64,000 nt of DNA, from assembly GCA_964035575.1 (NCBI GenBank), contig OZ037850.1, positions 764,501-828,500 on the forward strand, given 5' to 3'. Under the pieces are notes generated by a model. The model ran no database searches, was not told where the DNA came from, and saw nothing but the letters and a program-made list of their open reading frames with translations. The stretch is from Rhynchopus sp. YZ270_cl-10 (lineage: Eukaryota; Euglenozoa; Diplonemea; Diplonemida; Diplonemidae). This document shows positions 33,001 to 44,562 of the stretch, one piece after another. The translations under genes and the position numbers were made by a program. Positions within the stretch are counted from its first letter, which is position 1. Every line of letters starts with the position of its first letter.

Positions 33001-35630
33001 GGAAAACTCAGTTCTAAAAAAAAAACAAAATATTGGATGCGCTTTCGGCAAACAAAAAAACGGAGTAAAAAAAAATTGCACCCACAACAACTATTTGCAG
33101 TTCAAATATTTTTTCACCCTTTTTGTTTCTCCAGCTTTGAGCGCATCATTCCCCCTTCTATTATACGAGAGGTTTAGGTTCATCTTCCCAACTTTTCTCC
33201 CTTCTTTTTTGAATTCATTATGTGAGAATAAGAGTTGTGGGTACGTAATAAAAAACTTTTTGCGAGCATCCTCTGTTTTTGTGGTGATCTATTTTGCACT
33301 TTTTGAACGTCTCTTTGTTCCTCTCGGACAAAAGTGAGAACGTTCGTTGCAAAAAAAAGAAGAAAAAAAGGGGTGCGGCTGCAACTGCAGTTAGCTGCAC
33401 ACCAGAAGCACCCTTTGGGCTAGCAGAAGAAACAGAACTATTGGTTTTGCAATTGATATATAGTGAGTGCAATGTTAAAACTTTTCATAACGACCCCCCT
33501 TTTATTTTTCCCCCACTGTAACCTACCGAGGTAGGTGTGACGCCCGTTTTCAAAAAAGCAGTGGCAGGACACGCTCCTGTCTCCAGCTCAGCCCAAAAAA
33601 AAAGTTTTACAAAATTGATACGTTTTGCTTATCACCCTCTTCATTGTTATTGGACTGTATTGCCCCTACTAAGCGTTGTGGGTGTGCATTCCTTATCTCG
33701 TGAATCTGGCATTTTTTTGCCAAGACAACTGTTAGATGCACACCTTTTCCCGCTTCTGCAAACCATGTCCTCTTTTTATCGGGCCGAAAGAATCCACATC
33801 ATACCGAAAGACACAAACCGTCTTTTCCCTCAAAAATAATTTTTTTATATAAAACTCAGGCAGTATTCGCTGGCTACTGGGAAGATCAATCAGGGTAGCC
33901 CTTACAAGGCACGTGCCGAAGTGTGCCCGCCAGAGGTGTGAGTGAGAGTCACACTTGGTGTGGGGTTTTTGGTTAATATTCTCATTGTAAAGAGCCTCAG
34001 GGATGTGTCCTGGCTGCGGTGGTGTCTGTACTTCCCCCTTGCCTACTAGACGAGTAATAGGCCGGCACCTAGGTGTAGTGTTGACTCATTAGGGATCGGG
34101 TGTGTACCTCCACAGTGTGTGTCCACCTTCTTCGTTTCCCAGGGTTAGCCATCCTAGCATTTACCCTCAGGCCAAGACGTTCAGGGTTTCTGGAGGAAGT
34201 GCCACAAAGGAAAACACACATTTCATCAGGGAGTTTTTTTCTCTCTCTTTTTTCCTTTTTTTTTTTTTTGTTTTGTTTTATTTGCGAGTCGTACCTATGC
34301 GAGATGCAGCGCCTGGTATGAGAGAGAGGTGGTCCACCTCAAAAAAAAAAAAAAAAAAACACTGCGTTTTATCCGTTTTATGTATTGCGTATGTGGATAA
34401 ATATGGATCTCTTTTTATCTTGTCTCCAATTTCTCCATTTTTCCGCCTCTGCTGGTACATAGAGGGCCTCTATCGGCTTCCATGAGGAAGTATGCACAAA
34501 AACCCCCCCACACACATTGTGTCAAATATTCCCCCCTTTTTTCAAGATTACCTCTGAGGAGTGCGGTTTATCTTACAAACTTTTCTTTCATTTTTTTTGT
34601 TTTGCTCTACTCCACGATAATGCGTTCTTTCTCCCCTCGCCTTTTTCTCTTCTTCTTTGCAAAAAAAACAAAGAAAGGGTGCATGTGTTGACCCTCTCAA
34701 ATACTTTCAATTCTGCGAACTGAAAGTATATGAATCTAATTCTTTTGCATCCGAAACCTATACCCTACAACGAAACAATGAAAAAGGTCAAAACAGGGGT
34801 GCTTTTATATCTAGGTGACCACGAAACACTAAGCACGAGAGGCTTAGGGTCATCTTACAAAGCTTTTCTTTTTTTGTGCTTTCATCCGGATGGCTGGCAT
34901 CATACGTGGGTCAGTCGGAGGTGACTGCATTGATAACTTCACTTTCTTCGTCTCATCTCTGCTAACACTCTTTTGGGGATGAGATGTGTTGTTCTGTTGT
35001 TGTTCTGCTGTGTTCCCGTCTCCACCCTTCCCTTCCTCCTACAGGATATCACGTTCTCCTTAGGTTTCTTTGTTTCAATGCAACATCGTTTGGGGCGTTG
35101 ATCTTATTGTTGTTGTTTGGCGTGTGCTGCATTTTCAGTAGGGGAAAAAAAAAAAATAGGTTTCAAAAGACGAACACAATGTGAAGACTGTGTAATTTCA
35201 ACAAATAAGGAATTACATAAATTGTTGATATCTCGAGAAAACCCCGATATCATTCACAAAGATCCGTTCCATACTGCGGTAAAGAAAATGTAAAAAGAAA
35301 AATTCCAAAACCCTCGTCGTAATCTATGGATTAGGATTAGGATATGATGTACACACCTCGTCTAATGCAGCAATTTTTTTCAAAAAAAAAAGGAAAAGGA
35401 AAAAAATCCCCCCCGCCTCAGAACAGTACATCCACACCAGAGGTTGGAGGGGCGCAGCTTTTTGTTTCCTCACCAGCTAGCGTCTCTCTTTGCTTTCCTC
35501 TACTTAGTCTAAAAGAAAATGTCCCAAATTTTCCCTTTTTTTGATGCCTCCCCCCAAAATAGCATTTCTCAAAGTCTAGTGGGGAGGGGCTCACAACACA
35601 TTAATACACTCTACTGCGGATAGAAAAAAA

Positions 35631-37482
35631 ATGAGTTTTTTGCGACGCGTTGATGCGTTCCGGACTATCCCACGCGACTTTTGTGAAGGCGGGACGACAC
35701 ATGGTGCGTTACTGACTGCTTTGGCGTTCTTTCTTTGCGCGGTGCTGTTTGGGTGCGAACTGAACGCATACCTCACTGTGACGACACGCACCCGGATCCT
35801 GATGGACAGCAACCAGGACAAACTGCTTCAAATCAACTTTGACGTGACCTTCCAAGACCTGCCCTGCGACCACGTATCTGTAGGCATCTGGGACTCCTTC
35901 GGCAATGACAGACTCAATGTCACAAAGAACATCATCAGACAAAAGATCGACCACACCGGAACCGAAAAGGGCCAGCCCTACTCAGATGATGAGCTTATTG
36001 AGCTCGACGGGAACGAAATGGACATCTCCAAGAATGAGCAGGCGGAATACGATTCGGATTGGGCGTCCTCTTCCGACAACTTCAAGCACGACGATTTCGA
36101 TGGTATATATTCTTTTTGATATAGAGAGCAAGGGAGAGGGATGGGGGTCTTTTCTATAAAAAAACAATGGCAACACCTGTCTTAAGCCAACAAGCCAACA
36201 GACGAATAAGCAAAAGACACGAAACACAACATCCACAGGTGTCATCGAATCGCACGACTTCACCATGCTTCTCTTCTACGCGGACTGGTGCCCGCCGTGC
36301 CGTGCGTTTAAGCCCACCTGGAATGAGGTATGCTCCCCACCCATATTTCCCTTGAAGCAATAGTGGTTGTGCCTACACCGTTGGGGTGTCGTAGAGGTTA
36401 GCGTTATTCTTTTTCCTGAAGTAATTTCTCCCATTTTTCCAGTTTGAAGACATCGTGAACGGAAAGGTGAAGGATAAGATCCCTGAGATCAAAGACGCCG
36501 ACGGCTATGTTATCAAGAACTCTGGCATTCGTGTGCTCAAGATCAACTGTGTTGAGTTTAAGCAGGCATGTGTTGATGAGGGTATTACGTCGTTCCCCAC
36601 TGTGCGGGCGTACAAGAGGGCTGTGTCCAAGACCAAGCAGTACTCTGTGTACGAAGGACAGCGCAACATCGCAGGTCTTCTTAAGTTCATCAAGGATGAG
36701 GCCCTCAAGCGCCACCTGCACACCGGTGTCAAGCATCACAACATGTTCAAGGAGGGCTGCCGCCTTCATGGCTTTGTCGAGGTTGCTCGGGTACCAGGGA
36801 CATTGCATTTTGAGTCGATCAGCTCGAACGACAAGATGCTGAACAGGGCTTTCACCAACGTGTCGCACACGATCGAACACTTCTCGTTTGGCGACAACAC
36901 AAAGTATGCACCCTTTTTAACTTTATTTAGTCCAATTTTTTGGCCATAGTAAATATAAATGATGGCTTTGTTTACCTTTATTGACCACAACCTGTTTGCG
37001 TTGTGACAAACAAACTCCTTTTCTTACCATATCCTGGAGTCAGTTTCTATTATTTATTGGTTTTTTATACTGTTTTTCACAGCAACGCTGACCTTCTGCG
37101 CATCCCTGATGAATACAAGCAGCACATGTCGCCTTTGAAGGGAAAGTCCTTCTATGTGGAGAAGTTCCACCAGGCACCGCATCACTACATCAAGGTGGTG
37201 TCGACGACGTTCGAGTCTTGGGGTGCGGCACGGTCGTATCAGATGACGCATCAGCACAGAAACGCAAACATTGCAAAGCGCGCCACACCGCAGGCGAAGT
37301 TCAGCTACGACCTGGCGCCCGTTGAGGTTGTGGTCACACAAGAACGCAAGAAGAAGTGGTACGACTTCTTCACGGGAGCCCTCGCAATCGTCGGCGGAAC
37401 CTACACAGTCATGGGCATCACCTCCGGGGCCTTCAACATGGCGTCAAAAGCATTCAAGAAGAACCTCGGGAAGCTGACATAA
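35631..37482 (+). CDS. ERV41/46-like (ERGIC) protein with embedded thioredoxin domain
   Basis: Four exons (35631-36102, 36239-36327, 36443-36903, 37083-37482) give 473 residues with exact codon phase; donors are GTATAT, GTATGC and GTATGC. The N-terminus has the ERGIC/ERV signature: LRRVDAFRTIPRDF, a transmembrane helix (about 25-46), then the first part of the luminal domain (INFDVTFQDLPCDHVSV). A thioredoxin domain follows, with FYADWCPPC as the active site (Cys175/Cys178) and a FPTVRAYK cis-Pro region. The luminal ERV domain then resumes (GCRLHGFVEVARVPGTLHF; SFYVEKF), with a second transmembrane helix at about 437-457. This is the PDI-ERGIC fusion architecture of plant PDIL5-3/5-4-like proteins. 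Predicted role: disulfide chemistry coupled to ER-Golgi cargo cycling. Confidence 0.92.
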
Positions 37483-38464
37483 TCTTCCCATTGGGAAGGG
37501 GAGAGGGTGCCTTGTTAGATGACTAAACAGGATCATCTTTTCTTTCTCTATTGATTGATTATTCCAGTAGAAAAAGGGCACCTACATGCGGGGCAGACCA
37601 ATGAAGAGGGCTATTTTCAGGCCTTAAAAGACTGGTCAAAAATGGGTTCATAAGAATGATCCTTTCTAGAATAAGTGTAGACTGAAATGTGAGATCTGTT
37701 TTGCGAAACTCTGTGGTCTGTGTGTATTTTTTTATTGTGTGTGTGTATTCCATGAAAACGTCCTATGTGTGTGAGCCTGCCTTTTATCAGCCCCTTTTTT
37801 TAAAAGAAATCTAAAACCCGTAATATGTACGCATGCAGACAGCGTAGATGGTGTTTCTTCTCAGTGACTGTGCTTGCTTTCTATGAGTGACAGCGTTCTT
37901 CTTGGGAGAGGGGTAGGGTGGGGGTGGGCGCGTGTGTGACAGAATGTGACAGAAAAAGAACAGAGAAGTATTAAAAAAAAAGTCTCTCTTTTTGTTAGTT
38001 TTTTGTCATTTCCCTTCTGCTTCCTCTATCGGTACATACTGTGTACATTTTTCCATATGAGATGGGCTCTTCTCTTTACGCTCCCTTCATTCCCGCTGTA
38101 TCACTTCTTACCGACACCTACAAACGGGATAAGGAGTATCACCGTTGGCAAGGAAATGTATTGGGTATACGGATATGGATAACCGTATAACCGTGGGGAT
38201 GGGGTCTGTGAGAGTTTCTCATCTTGACTTATGTTGTGTGAGGTTGTTGCAAAAGCTGTGTTACCCTGGGGGCAGTTGGCAGGTTGGGTTGGGGTTGCTT
38301 GGGGTTTGCTGGTGTGAGGGTGGCTCCCCTTCCTCGCCCCCACGTCGCTCACAGCAATACACAGAGTCCAAGGGCTCATTGGGTAAGGCTTGGCATCAAA
38401 TGGCCTCGTATCAGGCACCCCGCCTCCCCCTTGCAGTTGTGTCAGGGTACGTGGGGATCTTGGT
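37483..38464. other. Intergenic region
   Basis: No gene is supported. A frame at 38145-38570 overlaps the next gene in another frame, with no domain. Just before the next gene, CCGCCTCCCCCTTGCAG ends at 38436, a strong trans-splice acceptor. Confidence 0.5.
38418..38436 (+). promoter_or_regulatory. Probable spliced-leader acceptor of RING gene
   Basis: CCCCGCCTCCCCCTTGCAG ends 28 bases before ATG 38465. It decides the start: upstream in-frame sequence has no ATG and is 5' of the AG. A cis-splice role is possible if an upstream exon exists. Confidence 0.5.
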
Positions 38465-38968
38465 ATGCACCCTCCTGCTGCATCTCGTTTTGCTTTCCAT
38501 TGCCTCATCACACCCCTGCAACAGCTTGGCATGCGATTCGCCCAGCCTGAGAGCCCGTACAGAGTGGTAAGCGATATCGTTGAGCGTATACGTTCAGAGG
38601 TAACGGCGAGCCAGGTCAGGCCTAACAGTGCCACGGAAATAGATTGGTCGCGACGTCTCTTTGCATTGGGGAGTCTTTTTATAATTGGGTTGATGTCCAC
38701 AGGTGTGCAGGTGCACAGCCCAGAGGAGGGAACGGTTGAAGATCTCGGTGGTCGAAGAGTGTTCAGCCGACCCCCCCCTTCCAGCTACACCCCCACACCA
38801 ACAGAGTCGAACAGCTGTGCTGTATGTCTGACGAACACACGGGACACCTTGCTTGACAACTGCCAACACCTTGTCATGTGTTGGGCGTGCTATCGGAAAT
38901 TGAAGGTCAAAAAGTGCCCAGCATGCCAAGCGGGCATCACTTCGGCTACGTTCACGTATTCTCCGTGA
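38465..38968 (+). CDS. Small membrane-anchored RING finger protein
   Basis: From ATG 38465 the product is 167 residues. A hydrophobic segment LFALGSLFIIGLMSTGV (about 65-81) is a likely transmembrane helix. A C-terminal C3HC4-type RING follows at 118-154: CAVC, then DNCQH, then MCWAC, and finally CPAC, ending four residues past ATFT. A C-terminal RING after a membrane segment recalls MUL1/LUL-type or similar E3 ubiquitin ligases, though the protein is much shorter than MUL1 and lacks its other domain. Expected function: membrane-associated E3 ubiquitin ligase. An upstream exon cannot be excluded. Confidence 0.75.
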   Translation: MHPPAASRFAFHCLITPLQQLGMRFAQPESPYRVVSDIVERIRSEVTASQVRPNSATEIDWSRRLFALGSLFIIGLMSTGVQVHSPEEGTVEDLGGRRVFSRPPPSSYTPTPTESNSCAVCLTNTRDTLLDNCQHLVMCWACYRKLKVKKCPACQAGITSATFTYSP

Positions 38969-39560
38969 GCCGTGCCCTTTTTGTTTGGGTCTTTTTTTTG
39001 GGGTATGGGGGGGTAGGTCGTGCGTAGGGTGGGTACTAGCTTACTAGCTTGGTTTGATTTGTCATCAACAACCCCTTCCCTTCCCCCACCCTCTTGCTCC
39101 ATCTACAATACTCGCATGCTGATGATGGTGCACATACTGCTGCGTGCAGTTCTGTGGCGTTGTACTTACCGTTGCAGGAGGAAGAAGTTTGTCCCTCCGA
39201 GGAGGATTCGTGGAGGGTGGGGCATGGATGTATTGGGGGGGATGGGGTGGATGCTGTCCGCTGTGTTCGCTTTATGAGTGATCGCAGGTTCGCACTGACA
39301 CGAACGTCACGAAAGTAACGTATCGTAGTGTTGAGAGCATTTCACGTGTTGCATCGTATGCATAATCCGCACCCTGCGTGCACTGTCTTTTCTGGCCAAG
39401 GATTTTTCCTAGCATGGCAGTGCACGTAGGTGGATGTGAACGGTTATCTGGTTGGGGCTGCTGTTCTTGGACACCGTCGTGTGGTTAGGGGTTAGGGCTA
39501 GGGGTGGTGGCGGGCATGTTGGAACACGTTCACTGCAGGTTGTACAGCAGGAAACAAACC
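38969..39560. other. Intergenic region
   Basis: No gene seen. The G/T-rich sequence before the next gene ends in CACTGCAG (39538) and TACAGCAG (39550), two candidate trans-splice acceptors. Confidence 0.5.
39531..39550 (+). promoter_or_regulatory. Candidate spliced-leader acceptors of FYVE-like gene
   Basis: Two AG sites (CACTGCAG, GTACAGCAG) lie between ATG 39516 and ATG 39561 in the same frame. If either is used, 39561 is the first ATG of the mRNA, so it was chosen as the start. The pyrimidine tract is weaker than at other genes. Confidence 0.35.
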
Positions 39561-40964
39561 ATGTGGGACGCGAATGAGGACTGCATCCAAACATGTCCCC
39601 CAGATGCGCCCAAGACGGGCGGTGTCATAACGGCGCTCTCTTCCGTTGTGGAAAGCGTGAGCGGCGCCCTCCCTACGAATTCTATTAAGTCAGTGTTCCA
39701 ATGGGCTACAGGCACAGCTGAGGACACTCCTAACATAAAGTGTCTTGGGTGTGGGCTCGAGCGGAAGACTAATGTACTATCGACTGCGCAGCAGGTGGGC
39801 GCTAACACCAGTTCTTTGCTGATGTCGGACAAACCGGACTCGGGCGGGATATCGTCGATGGCGAAGCATTTCAAAAGCGCGGTTGGGCCTGCGTGTGAGT
39901 GCATTGCGCCTGAGTACTCGCGCTGGGTGGGAGTGCACCCGGGTGGTGTGCGTGCCTCACTGCAGCGGGCTTGGGACGCACCCCACTGCCACACGGGGTG
40001 TGAGTGGATGCCCTCTGCGATAGGCCGCTCCTGCCCGAGCTGCGGGAACGTGTTTTGCAAGAACTGTCTGAGCCCGTCACGCATCATCCTTGAGGGCTAC
40101 CACGAGCCGGAGACGTGCTGTGTGCAGTGCACGCAACGCTACACTGTCTCCCCACGCATCCTTGTCCACAACGTGCCCGCAGGCCTGCGGTGCCTAGTCA
40201 ACACTGTTGCGCTGCTCTCCGGATTTGTGGTGCGCGACTGGTCGAAGGGTGAGGGTGTTCCTTCCCCCGAAGGTATGGGCATCATTCTGGTGCGAGATGA
40301 GAAGACACAAGAGTGGACCGCCAAGGAAGACACCACCCGTCTCGTCGCCTCCTTCAGGAAGATGCTGCACACTGCGAATGCAGACGCATGGGAAGATCAG
40401 ATGTTACCCGACCGGGTGTTGTCGGAACCGTACGCGCTGGTTGTGACTATTTCATCTAAGGACACAGCACAGAGCCGGCTGTCGGCAGAGCTATTGCACC
40501 TTGTGTGTTTGAAGCTTGCTTGCAACAGGGATGCCTCAGAATGCCTTGTTTTCGACCATATCCATGAGGACGTTCTGCAGTGCAATCAATGCAGGTCCGT
40601 GACCCTGAAAGAAGATACACCGAGGAAGCAGTGCGCGTGTGGGAGCATGCTGTGGGTTACGGAACAGAACCATGAAACGTGCACCAGCGATGTGCGGTGT
40701 GCGTACACGAAACCCACGCAGCACCTGAGCATGACGCTTACTCACTACCACAACGGGAGGGCCATTGAAACAGTTGCCTTGGGGGATGCAAAGCGTTCGT
40801 TCCCTTCTGCAGAGGACGTTCAGTGGTTTTGCGCTGTGTTCCAACGGCACCTGCTTCTGGCGTCGGCACGATACTACTCTGTCAAGGACGGCCACGCTTT
40901 GTTCTGCAACGACGTGCCCCGGTGCAAGAACGAATGCAACCTTGCCATCCCTGTTGCGATGTAG
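39561..40964 (+). CDS. Divergent FYVE-like zinc-finger protein
   Basis: 467 residues from ATG 39561 (an upstream in-frame ATG at 39516 is 5' of the likely acceptor). At residues about 143-190 there is a Cys-rich module: CHTGC, then SCPSCGNVFCKNCLSPSRI, and finally ETCCVQCTQRY. Its CGxVFCxxC...CxxC core and spacing closely match the second half of FYVE fingers, but the basic RHHCR signature that contacts PI3P is replaced by GRSCPSC. A second Cys cluster in the C-terminal half (LQCNQCRSV...KQCACG...CTSDVRC) may form another zinc site, and an isolated CLGC lies near residue 61. A trafficking role is likely if it is a FYVE protein, but phosphoinositide binding is doubtful. Confidence 0.65.
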   Translation: MWDANEDCIQTCPPDAPKTGGVITALSSVVESVSGALPTNSIKSVFQWATGTAEDTPNIKCLGCGLERKTNVLSTAQQVGANTSSLLMSDKPDSGGISSMAKHFKSAVGPACECIAPEYSRWVGVHPGGVRASLQRAWDAPHCHTGCEWMPSAIGRSCPSCGNVFCKNCLSPSRIILEGYHEPETCCVQCTQRYTVSPRILVHNVPAGLRCLVNTVALLSGFVVRDWSKGEGVPSPEGMGIILVRDEKTQEWTAKEDTTRLVASFRKMLHTANADAWEDQMLPDRVLSEPYALVVTISSKDTAQSRLSAELLHLVCLKLACNRDASECLVFDHIHEDVLQCNQCRSVTLKEDTPRKQCACGSMLWVTEQNHETCTSDVRCAYTKPTQHLSMTLTHYHNGRAIETVALGDAKRSFPSAEDVQWFCAVFQRHLLLASARYYSVKDGHALFCNDVPRCKNECNLAIPVAM

Positions 40965-43857
40965 AACACCGTCAACACTGTCCTATACTCTACCTCCTTA
41001 CCCACCTTGAATGAATACGCATTACAAGCAGTACACGATACAGACGCAGCATTTATGCGGCATCGAGGTGCACACAACATTCCCCGAACAGCTGGATAGA
41101 GAACATGATGTGCCTCTCTCACGTATATGCAATGTTGTTGCAGAGGCACAATAGCAGTCTTACAGTCTCTGCGAAATTCCCAGCACCTTTTGCAGCGCTT
41201 TAACTTTTCCTTTATTTTGCTAACCTATGGAGTTATTTTTGCCCCTTACCGTCGCCTTCAACACACTCCTAACTGTGTGCACAGGAAACCCCGTTTCGCT
41301 CAATCGTACACTAAATGCATTTGTTTGAAGTGCGCATCTTGCCAACCCCTGAACCCAACTCAATATATAAATTCCCTCCTCCCTCTATTTTATTACTACG
41401 CGGATGGCTTCATTGCCTATATGATGCTGTCAGGGGTGAAGAGCTGCACGGTGTTTTTGTAGAATTCTGATGCGTTGACCAAGCGGAGGTTTGAGAACAT
41501 CTTGTCAACTATTCTCTTCGTTGCTTCTGGCCGCCGATGGGGGCTGTTGCTGGAGGGGGTAACACGGTCTGAACCTGGAAGAGGGGGTGGATGGGAGGGG
41601 GGGTTTGAAAACCTGACGTCACGGTTGCGTGCATACCCTCTGGTGGCGATACATTTCCCTGGAATTGTGATCTGCTCTCCCCTGGGTTTTGCACCGCTTT
41701 TATAGAGTTGCGTACTGTGGTGCTAGGCGGTGTGCGTGGGTGGTGGGGTTGTGTCTGCAGAGATGGTTGCGTGTAGTGGATTTGGTCCATGTGGGTGCAA
41801 AGTGTCCCGGCACATTGCGAGACGAAGTGTCTCTGCCCACAAGGCTGTGCTGGGGATGGGAGGACCGAGGACCGAGGGGGTCTGCTAGCAGGAGAGTGTA
41901 CCCAGCTGAGCGTGGAGCGAGCTTTTTTTTTGTACCGTTGAGAAGGGAGGCAGGGATACCATGCATCTCTCCTTGTCAGCACCGTGCTGTCAATGGATTG
42001 AGGTTGCTATGGAGGCATCGAGGGTTGTTGTGTTGCTTTGAAAAGTACTGTGTCATCGACACTGCGACGAGTCGCTGAAGGACACCAGGCAGGCTTCTAT
42101 ATGGTGCTTACCGCATGCCTATGTGCAAAGGGTGGTGGGCAGGTCGCCGCAGGGTGGGAGGGTGTCTTTCGTAGATGCATGGGTGGCGTATTTTCAAGTT
42201 ATTTCTTGTCCAGTGGGTTGGTGGGTCAAGAAGGGGAGCGGACGAAGACCTGGTGGTGGCGTCTGTATAGCGAGGCTATGCATATGCAGCATGTTTCCTG
42301 CTTCTCTTTCCCCCGCAGTGTTGAAAAGTGAGGCTGTCGGGGGAGGGGTACAAAAGTGTGTCATCGCTATGCTATGGGTGTGGAGCGTAGGAGGGATGCT
42401 GTGGGGTGGGGCTGTGTTTGCATCACTGTGCTTAGGTCTGCACAGAGAGGTTGCCGTTTAATGGTGAGGGGGGGTGCTGAGTCCAGAGGGTAGTTCCAGC
42501 AAACACAAGATTTTTTCCAGAAATGGTAAAATGTGTGTCGCTGTTGAGCTTGGGTGTGTACCGTGTGCAATCTTGAGGTTCTAATGACGCCTGTATTGTA
42601 GTTGAGTGTCCGCATCTGACACAGCACCGTCTGCACTGCCATGTCATCTGCCATTGGCAGTTGATGTGTTAACCACGCAGAGAGAGTACTGTTTTGCGCC
42701 GTTTGGTGCTAGTGGGTTAGGGATGGGGAGGGGTCATCAGTTGGCGCAAAGAAGGATCGTTGCAACGCTGGCGTGGAATGGAGGGCAGGGGGTGCACGTC
42801 TTCTCAGCTGCGGGGACCGGAGAGGGGTGGGGACACTATCGCAAATACGCCGGATCGCAGGCACTCGCCTTTGTGTCGTTACCAGGGCATTTCGCAAGTC
42901 GAGACTGAATTCAGACTGCAAGAAAGGGCAGTACACGCCGCTGCTTGGTTAACCTTTTCAGACCATAATTCGGTGAATCAGTGTTGCAGTTACAGATGGC
43001 GAAGACCCGTCTAGTACAAAGGTGGGGTCTTTTCGCCTATTGCATCTGGGCATAGGTGTATTGGTTGTGTGCTTGGGGAGTGTCGTGATGGATTAACGTA
43101 TCAGCAAAATACAAACACAGGGATGGGAGGAGGTGGGGGTTGTTCAGTCAGTCAGTGGGAAGCCGGGCAAAGTATTGGTTCCTCTGGAAACTGAAATCCT
43201 TCAGTGTCGGTGAGTTCAGACATCATGAACCAACGGCATCTTCGGCTTCTGATCCGCGACACTGATTATGTCCTGTTCGTCGTCTTCGGCTTCCGTCTGT
43301 GTTCTCTTCTGCAACGGCACTTGGTTTATTCTATCACATTACCGTAGGGTGCGAGGTGGGAACCCTCCCAGGAGGGGCCTAGGAACAACCTTGCTACTTT
43401 CATCGCTGAGGTGTCGTTATTGCTGTACCCCTAATGCGATGGCTGTCATATGCACACATGAGGCATTTTTCACCTCACGGTCTTTCGTCTACACTATTGA
43501 CATAGTCATCCCACTTCTTCGTCCTTCGAGGTAGAGCAGAACCTTCAGAGAGACCTTCATCCGCAGAGCGCGTTTGCAGTTCCGCCCATTGGGGAAATGG
43601 GTATCCTGACAACCCCATTGTGCAAAACCACACAAAAACTGATACAAACGATTTGCGATTCACGATGGACTCACTCAAAGTGTTAGTGTAGTCTACACTC
43701 TTTCCCTTTCCCACACCCACGCTAAGCTTCACTTCTACTCAAGCCACTCCACGACGGCCTTCCATCCATCGCACATTCCTTATATCTTTAGAACGATACC
43801 CGCATCTGACCTCAACACGACAACAGGCGCTGTTCTCTCCCCCCCCTCTCTTGCCTA
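40965..43857. other. 2.9 kb non-coding, G/T-rich island
   Basis: No gene is seen on either strand; the longest frames are under 160 codons, overlap one another and show no domain. The sequence is visibly less A/T-rich than most intergenic DNA here and has few homopolymer T-tracts, with many GTGGG and TGTGT runs. It may be decayed coding sequence or a non-coding transcript. Pyrimidine DNA (CTCTCCCCCCCCTCTCTTG) directly precedes the next start. Confidence 0.5.
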
Positions 43858-44562
43858 ATGGAAGGTGCCGATGTGTTCAACACGACGTCAACGGTGCTGT
43901 CATACAGCCCTTCCGACGTGGGGGTTGGTATCGCTGCAGTGATCATCCCCCTTGGTGTGTTTATTGTTGTGGGCATTGGGTTTTTGTGGTGCTGCTGTAG
44001 AGACGAGAGGAGGGCGGCGAAGTATGAGCTGCAGACTGGGGAGGAGGAGAAGGTAGCGTCTCCGAGGCAGGGGACCGTACCGCAGGCATCCTTGCCAGAG
44101 GCGCAGGGGGGTGGGGAAGGGGAAGGGGAGGGGGAGGTGGAGGAGGAGAGGGAGTTGTCCCCATCTGATATTGTGGATATGAGCTTTCAGAGGGATGTGA
44201 CGCAGATGCCGCCTGCCCCGCCACCACCTCCGCCACAGAGCGAAGCGCATATGGTCATGTCTACGGCAGACCCTATCCCACTCACATCTGCACCATCTGG
44301 CTTGCCACCTACTTCAGACGGTGCTACTTCCCTCGCACCGCCCGACTCGAGTGTAGTAGATGTACCCTACTCCGCCCCCTCCCCCTCCCTCGGTGTGCTC
44401 GAAGAAACCCGTGAATACCGTGAAGACCCCGAAGACGGCCAACACTACGACATCCAGTCATTCTACGAGGCGTATGGATCCGCAGAAGGCGATAGGAGGT
44501 GGGAAGGGTCTATCGCGACGGCAAGGCATATCCCCATTACAGACCTGCAAGGGGTGTTGTGA
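43858..44562 (+). CDS. Single-pass membrane protein with Pro/acidic tail
   Basis: 234 residues. A short extracellular N-terminus (MEGADVFNTTSTVL, with a possible N-glycosylation site) leads into one transmembrane helix, GVGIAAVIIPLGVFIVVGIGFLW (about 22-45). It is followed directly by CCC, a probable palmitoylation site. The cytoplasmic tail holds a Gly/Glu block (GGGEGEGEGEVEEERE), a PPPPPP run (about 121-126, potential SH3/profilin ligand) and a Tyr-rich end (YREDPEDGQHYDIQSFYEAYG). No signal peptide is evident. It shares the membrane-plus-polyproline-tail design of the larger 10.8 kb protein but no sequence similarity is apparent. No family recognised. Confidence 0.7.
   Translation: MEGADVFNTTSTVLSYSPSDVGVGIAAVIIPLGVFIVVGIGFLWCCCRDERRAAKYELQTGEEEKVASPRQGTVPQASLPEAQGGGEGEGEGEVEEERELSPSDIVDMSFQRDVTQMPPAPPPPPPQSEAHMVMSTADPIPLTSAPSGLPPTSDGATSLAPPDSSVVDVPYSAPSPSLGVLEETREYREDPEDGQHYDIQSFYEAYGSAEGDRRWEGSIATARHIPITDLQGVL

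Larger units (their letters stand above)
25297..35630. other. Ten-kilobase gene-free repeat region
   Basis: No protein-coding gene is supported across 10.3 kb. The open frames are short and lack recognisable domains or acceptors in the right places. The region instead holds dispersed T-tailed repeats (26040, 26338, 26620, 26684, 28697, 28769, 30130, 33165, 34552, 34830, 34876), an imperfect inverted copy of material near 59.4 kb (26925-27260), two CGCCGCAGGC units (27430-27570), and four adjacent or near-adjacent inverted-repeat elements described separately. The A/T runs and T-tract density are high throughout. Confidence 0.65.
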
